Source: Chondrosia reniformis | Lineage: Eukaryota > Porifera > Demospongiae > Chondrillida > Chondrillidae | Direction of reading: 5' to 3' | DNA: 64,000 bases | NCBI GenBank assembly: GCA_947172415.1 | Contig: OX359195.1 | Coordinates: 3,943,501 to 4,007,500 of the forward strand | Shown here: positions 14,309-27,743 of the stretch, piece by piece | Layout: each line of letters begins with the position of its first letter | Position numbering within the stretch: position 1 is the stretch's first letter | Notes under the pieces: model-generated | Seen by the model: the letters and a program-made list of their open reading frames with translations, nothing else | The model's database searches: none | Told to the model about the DNA's origin: nothing | Position numbers and translations under genes: made by a program

Positions 14309-16193
14309 ACATAAAACTATTACATACAACTAGTTCATACAACTAGTACATAACTAGTACATAAAAATAGTATATACATACAACTGGAACACACAAATAG
14401 CACAAAAGTAGTACATACAATTAGTATATACAATTAAAACCTGTAACCACCACTTACAATTGAGTAAATACAACTAGAACCTCCAACTAGTAAATATAAC
14501 GGGAGCTAGTACATACAACTAGAACATACAACTAGTAACGTGAACTTACAACTAGTGAATACAACTATATAGTAGATTTAAATAGTACATTCAATTAGTA
14601 CCTACAACTAAAACATACAAGTAGTTCATACGACTAGTATATACATATAACTAGTATATACAACTAGTATAAACAACAAGTATATACAACTAGTACATAC
14701 AACTAGGACTACAACTAGGGCATAGAACTAGAACATATAACCAATGCATATAACTAGTTCATATAACTAGTTCATATAACTAGTACATTAAACTAGTACA
14801 TACAACTAGTACATTCAACAATTACACACAATTAGTAAATACAATTAGTACATATACCTAATACATAAATCTAGAACTAACTACTAGTACATACGACTAG
14901 TACATATAATAGGTAAATAAAACTAGTATATACAACTAGTTCCTATACATACAGATTGTTGCTAGTACATACAACTAGTACATATAATTAGTACTCACAA
15001 CTAGTATATATAACTACATACGGCTAGCATATACTACTACTACATACATCTAAGACATACAGATAGTTACTTGTTCATAATACTAGTACATACAACTACA
15101 TAGTACATACAACTACTACATAAAATAAGTACATATAACTAGTACATTCGACTAGTTACTATATAGTACATATATACAACTAGAACATACAACTAGTATA
15201 TACAACAAGTACTTATATATACCTCTAGTTACTAGTACACACAACTAGTACATACAACTAGTAAATGAAACTAGTTCATATAACCAGTAAATACACCTAG
15301 TACATACAATTAGAACATGCAACTACTATTTACAATTGAGTACATACAACTAAAACCTCAAACTACTAAATATAACAAGAACAAGTACATAGAGCTAGAA
15401 CATAGAGTTGGAATATACAACTAGTAACGTGTACTTAAAACTAGTACATGCAACTATATAGTACATTCAAATAGTACATTCAATTAGTACATACAACTAG
15501 TACATACAACTAGTACATGCTACTAGTACATACAACTAGTACATACAGCTAGTACATACAACTAGTTCATACGACTAGTACCTATATATACAACTGGTGG
15601 TTACAACTAGTACATACAACTAGTAACTACAACTACTAAATATAACTAGTACATACAAAAATTACACACAATGAGTACATACATATAACTAGTACATACT
15701 ACCGGTATATACAACTCGTATATAGTACATAAAACTAGTACTTACAAGTAGTACATAAAACTAGTACATACATCTAGTTACTAGTACATGCAACTAGTAC
15801 GTACAACTAGTACATACAACTAGTACATATAACTAGTACATACGACTAGTCACTAGTACATATATACACACTAGTACATAAAACTAGTACACACAACTAC
15901 TACTTATATATACAACTGTTTTCTAGTACATACAACTAGTACATACAATTAGTAGATACAACTAGTACATACAAATATAACTAGTACATAGAATTATAAC
16001 ATAAAACTAAAACATACTACTAAGACATACGACTAGTATATATAATAGATAAATAAAACTAGTATATACAACTAGTCCTTATACATACAGATAGTTGCTA
16101 GTATATACAACTATTACATACAACTAGTACATTCAACTAGTACACACAACTAGTACATAAAATTAGTATATACAACTAGTACATAAAACTACA
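14309..16193. repeat. Satellite A array 3, forward polarity; copy 2 of the large duplication
   Basis: Same polarity as arrays 1 and 2. It repeats the landmark order of 11570-13910 but is about 450 bp shorter because of internal losses. It ends at the TIR transposon at 16194. Confidence 0.9.
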
Positions 16194-17502
16194 CACAGGT
16201 GCCATATGACTGATCTGCGTGTTTTTACGTTTTTTTATAAACACTTTTAAATCAAGTTTGGTTCTAATAGAGACGATTTGCTAACTTTAACTGGTATACA
16301 TCGAAGCGCTTATTTAAATGTCAGCGAAATCAAAAATTTGAGCGAGATTGTACAACCAATATCAAAGATATAACGTGTGAAAAAGGGTCAATTTTAAAAC
16401 TCTCAGACACTATGCGCTTAGTCTAGGAAAAAGCTAGAACTACGCTCTATACTTTATTGGAAAGGTTACAATGTATTCAAAATTAAACAAAATTAAGATG
16501 TCCGTTTCGATTCGCCCATTCGTTGAGAAGAAAACTGTGAAAATACACTTTTAATAGATTAGTAAATGCTATTGAATCTTTCATATCTTGGGAAAAAAAG
16601 CTCAGACGCCAACGGACTTCTTAATTCTTACTAAATGACACTCACCGAATCCATTGAAGCCGACTACACGACTATGAGGATCTTCTAACTTAAGCGCATA
16701 GCAATTTCTCTTCACTTCTGCAACAGACGCCATTTCTTAACATTTAAATCATATTCATTAGCAAATAAGTTTATTCATGGGATGATTTACACATTTGAAA
16801 CGCAAACGGTGAAATTGTATAGCCGGATGTTAATATTGCGCATATCCTAAGTTGTGTAACTGGGATATATACATGTATGTATGTATGTATGTTGACGCAA
16901 GTGATCGAGGATCGCCGTAAGGTGTTATTCACACTAAGGATCGCCAATTTTCGAATTTTGGTCTACAACAGAGAAGATTATGCCCCCCAAAAAAGCCAAG
17001 AGGGATATCAGTCGATAATCAGATTGCTCTGAAGTTCAACTGCGGTTTTGCAAGAGTTGCTGCATACGAATAATTCGTTAACAAAAGGTACGTAAAAAGT
17101 AAGTATTTGACGATAGTTAGAGAAGTGAATCATGTTATAGCTACAATGCAAAGAGCTCTGAAAAGCCGTTTTCACGCTTAAGACTTATATTAGACATTAT
17201 GTATAATACAATACGTACGAAGTGAGACGATTAAATAAAACATTAATAGGATACGAAGTGAGACGACTATAAGACAATGATACGAAGCGAGATGATTATA
17301 TACGATATGTAAATCAATTAAGTCAAAGGATGCTATAACCAATTTAACAATGGACGATTTTAAATTCCTTCCGGTGTGTAACCGATAACACTAAATGACG
17401 CATTCACCCTTAACGATTGAAATCGAAAATTCTTATTAATTAGCGCTTGTTACGTGTTGATCGTTATAAGGCAGCCTAAGGAACAGTCATAAGGAACCAG
17501 TG
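16194..17502 (+). mobile_element. TIR DNA transposon family X, copy 1 (non-autonomous)
   Basis: Left end CACAGGTGCCATATGACTG. The right end, reverse complemented, reads CACTGGTTCCTTATGACTG, so the termini form an imperfect inverted repeat. Copy 2 at 30996-32026 has corresponding ends and shares the subterminal blocks ACGCATTCAC and TTAGCG.TTGTTA. CA dinucleotides flank this copy, but a target duplication is not convincing. The CAC... ends recall CMC/Chapaev or Transib elements, which is only a guess. It lies at the border of satellites A and B. The interior keeps one exon-like segment and otherwise no coding sequence I can name. Confidence 0.75.
16980..17087 (+). pseudogene. Exon-like segment of family X, copy 1 (frameshifted)
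   Basis: Begins ATG CCC CCC AAA AAA GCC AAG (MPPKKAK). It then passes, after a frame change, through a segment coding FNCGFARVAAY, an in-frame stop and FVNKR, and ends at a splice-donor-like AAG|GTACGT. The family X copy at 31 kb has the matching peptide FNCGFVRVAAY and a donor GTAAGTG at the same place. I do not recognise the protein. The shared donor suggests the first coding exon of a gene carried by the full-length element. Confidence 0.5.
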
Positions 17503-18957
17503 CATATCTTATATATTTTATATATATGTAGAGTCAAAAGTGAGTGATATATAAATAGGACTTCATTTCCAACACATATTGGGTGACCCACGTGACCGAT
17601 GGCGTTACGGATGACATCGTCTGGATAAAAGATACGAGGATGCCCTGGTTCAATACCAGACTGGGTCACCTGAAAAAAGAAAAAAGTATACATCTTATAT
17701 ATGTATTATATATTAATATATAATATATATTGTATATATCTTATACACATATTATATATCTTATATATAACAAATATATGTAGAGTCAAAAGTGGGTGAT
17801 ATATAAATAGGACTTCATTTACAATATATATTGGGTGACCCAAGTGACTGATGGTGTTACGGATGAAATCGTCTGGATACAAAGTAGGAGGATGCCCTGG
17901 TTCAATACCAGGCTGGTTCAATACCAGGCTGGGTCACCTGAAAAAAGAAAAAAGTATAGATCTTATATACGTATTATATATCACATATATTTATTATATT
18001 TATAGTATTAATTTTATATGCATATTTTATATCTTAAATATTACATATATATGTAGGGTCAAAAGTGTGTGTTATATAAATAGGAATTCAGTTAAAACAT
18101 ATATTGGGTGACCCACGTGACCGATGGTGTTATGGATGACATCGTCTGGATACAAGGTACGAGGATGCCCTGGTTCAATACCCGGCTGGGTCACCGGAAA
18201 AAAAAGTATATATCTTATATATAATATATATTGTATATCTTATATGCATATTATATATCTTAAATATTACATTTATATGTAGAGTCAAAAATGAGTGATA
18301 TATAAATAGGACTTCATTTACAACATATATTGGGTGACCCACGTGACCGATGGTGTTACGGATGACATCGTCTGTATAGAAGGTACGATGATGCCCTGGT
18401 TCAATACCAGGCTTGGTCACCTGAAAAAAAAAAGCATACATCTTATATATGTATTATATATCTATTATGTAATATATATTGTATATATCTTATATATTAT
18501 ATAAATATGTAGAATCAAAAGTGAGTGATATGTAAATAAGACTTCATTTTCAACATATATTGGGTGACCCACGTGACCGATGGTGTTACGGATGACATCT
18601 TCTGGAAACAAGGGACGAGGATGCCCTGGTTCAATACCAGGCTGGGTCACCTGAAAAAGAAAAAAGTATACATCTTATATATTTATTATATGTCTATTTT
18701 GTAATATATATTGTATCTATCTTATAGGTATATTATTTATCTTATATATTATATAAATATGTAGAATCAAAAGTGAGTGATATGTAAATAAGACTTCATT
18801 TACAACATATATTGGGTGACGCACGTGACCGATGGTGTTACGGATGAAATCTTCTGGAAACAAGGGACGAGGATGCCCTGGTTCAATACCAGGCTGGGTC
18901 ACCTGAAAAAAGAAAAAGTATACATCTTATATATGTATCATATATCATATATATATA
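17503..18957. repeat. Satellite B array, block I (6 heads)
   Basis: Six heads near 17579, 17831, 18104, 18332, 18559 and 18808. Each 90-nt head starts GGGTGACC and ends GGTCACC (complementary, acceptor-stem-like). Just before the end it carries CCTGG-TTCAATA-CCAGG, a perfect 5-bp stem with 7-nt loop like a tRNA T arm. After the head come A-runs (AAAAAAGAAAAAA), an AT spacer, GTCAAAAGTGAGTG, and TATAAATAGG about 31 nt before the next head. The unit at 17831 has its T-arm box duplicated (two GGTTCAATACCAGG at 17899-17930). Confidence 0.95.
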
Positions 18958-19885
18958 TCAGAGAGTACGGTAGTACCCTCTAAGTAGGAATGGCCGGGAA
19001 AAAAAATGGCCGCCCAATCCAATGTATTAGCAATCAACACCTCATAAATCGCCAACCAAGCGATTTTCGGTTATATTCGGTTATTTGCAGCGATTAATGC
19101 ACGCTTTCCTAAATGCCAAAACATGTTTCGACGCTCTACATGCTCTATAACGTTCAAAAAGCGGCTAACTAGGTATAGACCCACTTCCAAAATTCATTTT
19201 TTCTTCTTTTATTGAATAGACTAGCGCTAATATGCGAGCTTTTGCGGGCACGTACTAGTTATAAATCGTCATAAATATTTCGGAACTAGTGAATAGACCG
19301 CCCTAAATCTGAATGCGCTCTACAATAAGCATGTTAATTGTGAAGAGCGAAAATTGTTGTCTTCTCGGACGCCATTTTTTAATTAAGAGATCATGGTTTT
19401 CGGCATATTTCTCTTGTCTAGGACACTATTTTGAGATATTGGCCAAGTAAACTTTCAAATCAATTTAAAACAAGTAATATTAAGAGGAAAACAGGGGGAA
19501 TAGAAGTAAATAAAAAACATTTACAAAAATGATGTTAGAAGTAATAATGGCAGTGTTCACTATTACATCTGCAAAAAGTATCGAAACAAGACACTGATTA
19601 TATGATAAGGCTAATTATACAGAAGTTGCATATATACTGAAATTTAAGTAACTTAACCATACACTTCTGTGTTTGGGCGCACCATACCTACTTAAGGTTA
19701 GTGCACCCAAACACAGAAGTGTATGGTTAAGTTACTTAAATTTCAGTATATATGCAACTTCCGTATGATTAGCCTTATCATATAATCAGTGTCTTGTTTC
19801 GATACTTTTTGCAGATGTATTAGTGAACACTGCCATTACTACTTCTAACATCATTTTTGTAAATATGTGTTTTTTATTTACTTTT
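18958..19885. mobile_element. Foldback element family Y, copy 1
   Basis: Non-satellite insert in the AT spacer of satellite B. It begins TCAGAGAG, followed by a short hairpin GAGAGTAC-GGTA-GTACCCTC, and ends in a long hairpin (19504-19885). A second copy lies at 24895-25806 with very high similarity over the shared part. No ORF of note, so it appears non-autonomous. The asymmetric design, with a unique left part and a giant hairpin at the right, is unlike a standard MITE. Confidence 0.8.
19504..19885. repeat. Long inverted repeat (arms about 180 bp, loop 18 nt)
   Basis: Left arm 19504-19682 and right arm 19701-19885 are reverse complements with few mismatches: AAGTAAATAAAAAACAT pairs with the end near 19885, and TGTTTGGG-GCAC pairs across the 18-nt loop at 19683-19700. 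If transcribed it would form a long dsRNA hairpin. A short (TA)n run follows. Confidence 0.92.
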
Positions 19886-22800
19886 ATATATATATATATA
19901 TATATATAATGTATATAGTTTTTATCTTATATGCTTATTATATATCTTATACATTACATATTTATGTATGGTCAAAAGTGAGTGATATATAAATAGGACT
20001 TCATTTACAACATATATTGGGTGACCACCGTGACCGATGGTGTTACGGATGACATTGTCTGGATACAAGGTACGAGGATGCCCCGGATCAAAACCAGGCT
20101 GGGTCACCTTAAAAAAGAAAAAAGTATACATCTTATATATGTATTAAATATCTTATATGAAATATATATTGTACATATCTTATATGCATATTATATATCT
20201 TATATATTACATGTATATGTATGGTCAAAAGTGAGTGATATATAAATAGGACTTCATTTACAACATATATTGGGTGACCACCGTGACCGATGGTGTTCCG
20301 GATGACATCGTCTGGATACAGGGTAGAGGGTGCACTGGTTCAATACCAGGCTGGGTCACCTGAAAAAAGAAAAAAGTATACATCTTTTATACGTATTATA
20401 TATTATATATATATATTATATATATGGTATTTATCTTATATGCATACTATATATCTTTTATATTAAATATATATGTAGGGTCAAATGTGTGTGTTATATA
20501 AATAGGACTTCATTTACAACATATATTGCGTGACCTACGTGACCGATGGTGTTACCGAAGACATCGTCTGGATACAAGGTACGAGGATGCCCTCGTTCAA
20601 TACCGGGCTGGGTCACTTGAAAAAAGGAAAAAAAGTACACATCTTATATATATATCATATATCTTATATATAATATATATTGGATATATCTTATATGCAT
20701 ATTATATATCTTATATATTACATATATATGTAGAGTAAAAAGTGAGTGATATATAAATAGGAATTCATTTACAACATATATTGGGCGACCAACGTGACCG
20801 ATGGTGTTACCGATGACATCGTCTGGATACAAGGTACAAAGATGCCCTTGTTCAATACCAGGCTTTGTCACCCGAAAAAAGGAAAAGTATACATCTTATA
20901 TATGTATTATATATCTTATAAATAATATATATTGTATATATCTTATATGCATATTATATATCTCATATATTACCCATATATGTAGAGTCAAAAGTGAGTG
21001 ATATATAAATAGGACTTCATATACAACATATATTGGGTGACCCACGTGACCGATGGTGTTACGGATGACATCGTCTGGATACAGGATACGAGGGTGCCCT
21101 GGTTCAATACCAGGCTAGGTCACCTGAAAAAAGAAAAAGTATACATCTTTTATACGTATTATATATTATATATATATATTATACCTATGGTATTTATCTT
21201 ATATGCATATTATATATCTTTTATATCATATATATTTGTAGGGTCAAATGTGCGTGTTATATAAATAGGACTTAATTTACAACATATATTGCGTGACCTA
21301 TGTGACCGATGGTGTTACGGATGACATCGTCTGGATACAAGTACGAAGATGCCCTGGTCCAATGCCAGGTTGGGTCACCTGAAAAAAAAAGCATACATCT
21401 TCTATATGTATTATATATCTTATATGTAATATATATTATTTATATCTTATATATAGCATATATATGTAGAGTCAAAATGAGAGGTATATAAATAGGACTT
21501 TATTTACAACATATATTGGGTGACCCACGTGACCAATGGTGTTACCGATAACATCGTCTGGATACAAGGTACAAAGATGCCCTTGTTCAATACCAGGCTT
21601 TGTCACCTGAAAAAAGGGAAAAAGTATACATCTTATATATGTATCATATATCTTATAAATAATATATATTGTATATATCTTATATGCATATAATATATCT
21701 CATATATTATATATATATGTAGAGTCAAAAGTGAGTGATATATAAATAGGACTTCATATACAACATATAGTGGGTGACCCATGTGACCGATGGTGTTATG
21801 GATGACATCGTCTGGATACAAGGTACGAGGATGCCCTGGTTCAATACCAGGTTGGGTCACCTGAAAAAAGAAAAGAAATTTTATAAATCTTCTATATGTA
21901 TTATATATCTTATGTATAATATATATTGTATAAATCTTATATGTATATTATATATCTTATATATTACATATATATATGTAGAGTCAAAAGTGGGTGATAT
22001 ATTAATAGGACTTCATTTACAATATATATTGGGTGACCCATGTGACCGATGGTGTTACGGATGATATCGTCTGGATACAAGGTACGAGGATGCCCTGGTT
22101 CAATACCAGTTTGGGTCACCCAAAAAAAGAAAAAAAAGCACACATTTTATATATGTATTATACTTCTTATATTTAATATATATTGTATATATCTTATATA
22201 CATATTATATATCTTATATAATACATGTGTATGTAGAGTTAAAAGTGAGTGATATATATATAGGACTTCATTTACAACATATATTGGGTGACCCAAGTGA
22301 CCAATGGTGTTACGGATGACATCGTCTGTATACAAGGTGCGAGGATGCCCTGGTTCAATACCAGGTTGGGTCACCTGAAAAAAGAAAAAAAGCATACATA
22401 TGATATATGTATTATATATCTTATGTGTAATATATATTGTATATATCTTATATATTGCATATATATGTAGAGTCAAAAGTGAGTGATACATAAATAGGAC
22501 TTCATATACAACATATATTGGGTGACCTATGTCACCGATGGTGTTATGGATGACATCGTCTGTTTACAAGGTACGAGGATGCCCTGGTTCAATTCCAGGT
22601 TGGGTCACCTGAAAAAAGAAAAAAAGCAGACATCTTATATATGTATTATATATCTTATATATAATATATATTGTATATATCTTATATGCATATTATATAT
22701 CTTATATATTACATATATATGTAGAGTCAAAAGTGAGTGATATATAAATAGGACTTCATTTACAACATATATTGGGTGAACCACGTGACCGAAGGTTTTA

Positions 22801-24894
22801 CAGATGACATCGTCTGGATACAAGGTGCGAGGAGGCCCTGGTTCAATACCAGGTTGGGTCACCTGAAAAAAGAAAAAAAGCATACATATGATATATGTAT
22901 TATACATCTTATGTGTAATTTATATTGTATATATCTTATATATTGCATATATATGTAGAGTCAAAAGTGAGTGATATATAAATAGGACTTCATATACTAC
23001 ATATAATGCGTGAACCACGTGACCGATGGTGTTACAGATGACATCGTCTGTTTACAAGGTACGAGGATGCCCTGGTTCAATTCCAGGTGGGTTCACCTGA
23101 AAAAAGAAAAAAAAGCAGACATCTTATATAAGTATTATATATCTAATATATAATATATATTGTATATATCTTATATGCATATTATATATCTTATATATTA
23201 CATATATATGTAGAGTCAAAAGTGAGTGATATATAAATAGGACTTCATTTGCAACATATATTGGGTGACCCACGTGACCGATGGTGTTACGGATGACATT
23301 GTCTGTATACAAGGTACGTAGATGCCCTGGTTCAATACCAGGCTGGGTCCAATGAAAAAAGAAAAAAGAGCACACATCTTATATATGTATATAATATCTT
23401 ATATGTAATATATATTGTATATATCTTATATGCATATTATATATCTTATATATTGCTTACGTATGCACGGTCAAAAGTGAGTGATTTATAAATGGGACTT
23501 CATTAACAACATATATTGGGTGACCCACCTGACCGATGGTGTTACGGATGACATCTTGTGGATACAAGGGACGAGAATGCCCTGGTTCAATACAAGGCTG
23601 GGTCACCTGAAAAAAGAAAAGGTATGCATCCTAGATACGTATTATATATCATATATATATTTATATATATGGTATTTATCTTATATGCATATTATATATC
23701 TTTTATATTACATATATATGTAGGGTCAAAATTGTGTGTTATATAAATAGGACTTCATTTACAACATATATTGGGTGACCCACGTGACCGATGGTACGGA
23801 TGACATCGTCTGGATAGAAGGTACGAGGATGCCCTGGTGCAATACCAGGCTGGGTTACCTGAAAAAAGAATAAAACATACATTATATATATGTATTGAAC
23901 ACCTTATATGTAATATATATTGTATATATCTTATATATATCATATATATGTAGAGTCAAAAGTGAGTGGTATATAAATAGGACTTCATTTACAACATATA
24001 TTGGGGGACCCACGTGACCGATGGTGTTACGGATGACATAGTCTGGATACAAGGTACAAGGATGACCTGGTTCAATACCAGGTTGGGTCACCTGAAAAAA
24101 GAAAAAAAGCACACATCTTATATATGTATTATATATCTTATATGTGATATATATTGTATATATCTTATATATTGCATATATATGTAGAGTCAAAAGTGAG
24201 TGGTATATAAATAGGACTTCATTTACAACATATATTGGGGGACCCACGTGACCGATGGTGTTACGGATGACATAGTCTGGATACAAGGTACGAGGATACC
24301 CTGGTTCAATTCCAGGTTGGGTCACCTGAAAAGAGAAAAAAGCACACATCTTATATATGTATTATATATCTTATATATAATATATATTGTATATATCTTA
24401 TATGCATATTATATATCTTATATATTACATATGTATGTAGAGTTAAAAGTGAGTGATATATAAATAGGACTTCATTTACAACATATATTGGGTGACCCTC
24501 GTGACCGATGGTACGGATGACATCGTCTGGATAGAAGGTATGAGGATGCCCTGGTTCAATACCAGGTTGGGTCACCTGTAAAAAGAAAAAGCATACATCT
24601 TTTATATGTATTATACATCTTATATGTAATATATATTGTATATATCTTATATATTGCATATATATGTAGAGTCAAAAGTGAGTGGTATATAAATAGGACT
24701 TCATTTACAACATATATAGGGTGACCCACGTGACCCATGGTGTTACGGATGACATGGTCTGGATACAAGGTACGAGGATGCCCTGGTTCAATACCAGACT
24801 GGGTCACCTGAAAAAAAGAAAAAAGTATACATCTTATATACGATTATATATCTTAATATATAATATATATTGTATATATGTTATATGCATAGTA
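19886..24894. repeat. Satellite B array, block II (about 20 heads)
   Basis: Heads near 20019, 20271, 20526, 20783, 21035, 21292, 21526, 21773, 22031, 22287, 22523, 22775, 23009, 23260, 23518, 23772, 24007, 24237, 24490 and 24720. Spacing is 230-260 bp. The head and the TATA segment are visibly better kept than the TATATA spacer, which varies in length. Occasional heads lose 3-4 bases (for example gatggtacgg at 23790 and 24508). It starts with a (TA)n run after the foldback element. Confidence 0.95.
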
Positions 24895-25806
24895 TCAGAG
24901 AGAACGGTAGTACTCTCCAAGTAGGAAAGGCGGGGGAAAAAATGGCCGCCCTATCCAATATATTAGCAATCAACACCTCATAAATCGCCAGCGAAGCGAT
25001 TTTCGGTTATATTCGGTTATTTGCAACGATTAATGCACACTTTCCTAAATTCCAAAACATGTGTCAACGCTCTACACGCTCTATAGCGTTCAAAAAGCGG
25101 CTAACTAGGAATAGACCCACTTTCAAAATTCATTTCTTCTTCTTTTTCTTCTTCTTCTTCTTTTATTTAATAGACTAGCGCTAATATGCAAACTTATGCG
25201 CGAGCGTACTAGTTATAAATCGTCATAAATATTTTGGAACTAGGGAATAGACAGCCCTAAATCTGAATGCGCTCTACAATAAGCATGTTAATTGTGAAGA
25301 GCGAAAATTGTTGTCTTCTCGGACATTTTTTAATTAAGAGATCATGGTTTTCAGCATATTTCTCTTGTCTTAGACGTTATTTTGAGATCTTCGCCAAAAA
25401 AACTTTCAAATCAATTTAAAACAAGTAATAATTAGAGGAAAAAAGGGGGAATACAAGTAAATAAAAAACATTTACAAAAATGATGTTAGTAGTAGGAATG
25501 GCAGTGTTCACTATTACATCTGCAAAAAGTATCGAAACAAGACACTGATTATATGATAAGGCTAATCATACAGAAGTTGCATATATACTGAAATTTAAGT
25601 AACTTAACCATACACTCCTGTGTTTGGGCGCACCATACCTACTTAAGGTTAGTGCATCCAAACACAGAAGTGTATGGTTAAGTTACTTAAATTTCAGTAT
25701 ATATGCAACTTCCGTATGATTAGCCTTATCATATAATCAGTGTCTTGTTTCGATACTTTTTGCAGATGTATTAGTGAACACTGCCATTCCTTTTGTAAAT
25801 GTTTTT
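24895..25806. mobile_element. Foldback element family Y, copy 2
   Basis: Aligns with 18958-19885 from TCAGAGAG onward, including the long hairpin (arms from 25455 to about 25633 and 25652 to 25806). The right arm lacks about 20 bases present in copy 1 (the ATTACTACTTCTAACATCAT block). It carries an extra (TTC)n expansion near 25136-25162. It is inserted in the AT spacer of satellite B, like copy 1. Confidence 0.8.
25455..25806. repeat. Long inverted repeat of family Y copy 2
   Basis: Same hairpin as in copy 1, with the identical 18-nt loop sequence at 25634-25651. The right arm is shortened at its distal end. Confidence 0.9.
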
Positions 25807-26225
25807 AGGGGCTGCCTGTGGCAGCCCCTTATATGGTTTCCATTTGCTGATTACGTTGTATGGCTTCATGTTACGGAAAGATATATGTATAAATATAATA
25901 TGGGTTGATACGCAACTATTTTAACACTTTCTTTATACGTCACTATATAATTAATACAGGTTCATATATATGCAACTATTATAATACTTTATAATACTTA
26001 ATTTATACATCAATACATCGTTTTGCAAATGGCGGAGTTCAGGAAGCTTTAGTTAACGAAGCTTTTCTGTCGCTATTTATGGTGTTCAAGACACTTAAGC
26101 GTCCTCAATCGTTAGTATTACGAATATATATATTAAATGCCAACGATACAGCCAAGTAGTTCGAGTTGATTCGGGGGGCGATAGCCCCACGAGTTTTTAA
26201 ACTCGAAATACTTGTTAATTTACTT
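25807..26225. other. Unclassified 420-bp insert with small hairpins
   Basis: Unique sequence between the foldback element and satellite B block III. Near its left end is a perfect hairpin GGGGCTGCC-TGT-GGCAGCCCC (25808-25828). Near its right end are GGGGCGATAGCCCC and CGAGTTTTTAAACTCG (26172-26206). No ORF and no recognised family. It may be the remnant of another element or the flank of family Y. Confidence 0.4.
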
Positions 26226-27700
26226 TATGTCTTATATATTACATATATATGTAGAGTCAAAAGTGAGTGATATATAAATAGGACTTCATTTACAACATGT
26301 ATTGGGTGACCCACGTGACCGATGGTGTTACGGATGACATCGTCTGGATACAAGGTACGAGGATGCCCTGGTTCAATACCAGGTTGGGTCACCTGAAAAA
26401 AGAAAAAAGCACACATCTTATATATGTAATATATATCTTATATGTGATATATATTGTATATATCTTATATGCATATTATATATCTTATATATTACATATG
26501 TATGTAGAGTCAAAAGTGAGTGATATATAAATAGGACTTAATTTACAACATATTTTGGGGGACCCATGTGACCGATGGTGTTACGGATGACATCGTCTGG
26601 ATACAAGGTACGAGGATGCCCTGGTTCAATACCAGGCTGGGTCACCTGAAAAAGGAAAAAAAGCACACATCTTAAATATGTAATATATATCTTATATGTA
26701 AAATATATTGTATATATCTTATATGCCTTTTATATATCTTATATAATACATATGTATGTAGAGTCACAAGTGAGTGATATATAAATAGGACTTCATTTAC
26801 AACATATATTGGCTGACCCACGTGACCGATGGTGTTACGGATGACATCGTCCGGATACCAGGTACGAGGATGCCATGGTTCAATACCAGGTTGGGTCACC
26901 TGAAAAAAGAAAAAAAGCACACATCTTATATATGTATTATATATCTTTTATGTGATATATACTGTATATATCTTATATGCATATTATATATCTTATATAT
27001 TACATATGTATGTAGAGTCAAAAGTGAGTGATATATAAATAGGACTTCATTTACAACATATATTGGGGGACCCATGTGACCGATGGTGTTACGGATGACA
27101 TCGTCTGGATACAAGGTACGAGGATGCCCTGGTTCAATACCAGGCTGGGTCACCTGAAAAAGGAAAAAAAGCACACATCTTAAATATGTAATATATATCT
27201 TATATGTAAAATATATTGTATATATCTTATATGCCTAGTATATATCTTATATAATACATATGTATGTAGAGTCACAAGTGAGTGATATATAAATAGGACT
27301 TCATTTACAACATATATAGGGTGACCCACGTGACCGATGGTGTTACGGATGACATCGTCTGGATACCAGGTACGAGGATGCCATGGTTCAATACCAGGCT
27401 GGGTCACCTGAAAAACGAAAAACGTATACATTTTATATATGTATTAAATATCTAATATGTAATATATATTGTATATATCTTATATGGATATTATATATCT
27501 TATATAATACATATATATGTAGGGTAAAAAGTGAGTTATATATAAATAGGACTTCATTGACAACATATATTGGGTGACCAACGTGACGATGGTGTTACGG
27601 ATGACATTTTCTCGATACAAGGGACGAGGATGCCCTGGTTCAACACCAGGCTGGGTCACCCGAAAAAAGAAAAAGTATACATCTTATATATGTATTATAT

Positions 27701-27743
<43 letters not shown>

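Noticed and set aside
16875-16894. ATGT microsatellite in family X copy 1
   Set aside because: Too short (about five repeats) and ordinary; not worth a separate feature.
17579-17667. A functional tRNA gene in satellite B
   Set aside because: Three extra bases lie between the T arm and the acceptor strand, and no good 5-bp anticodon arm with 7-nt loop is visible. I call it tRNA-like only.
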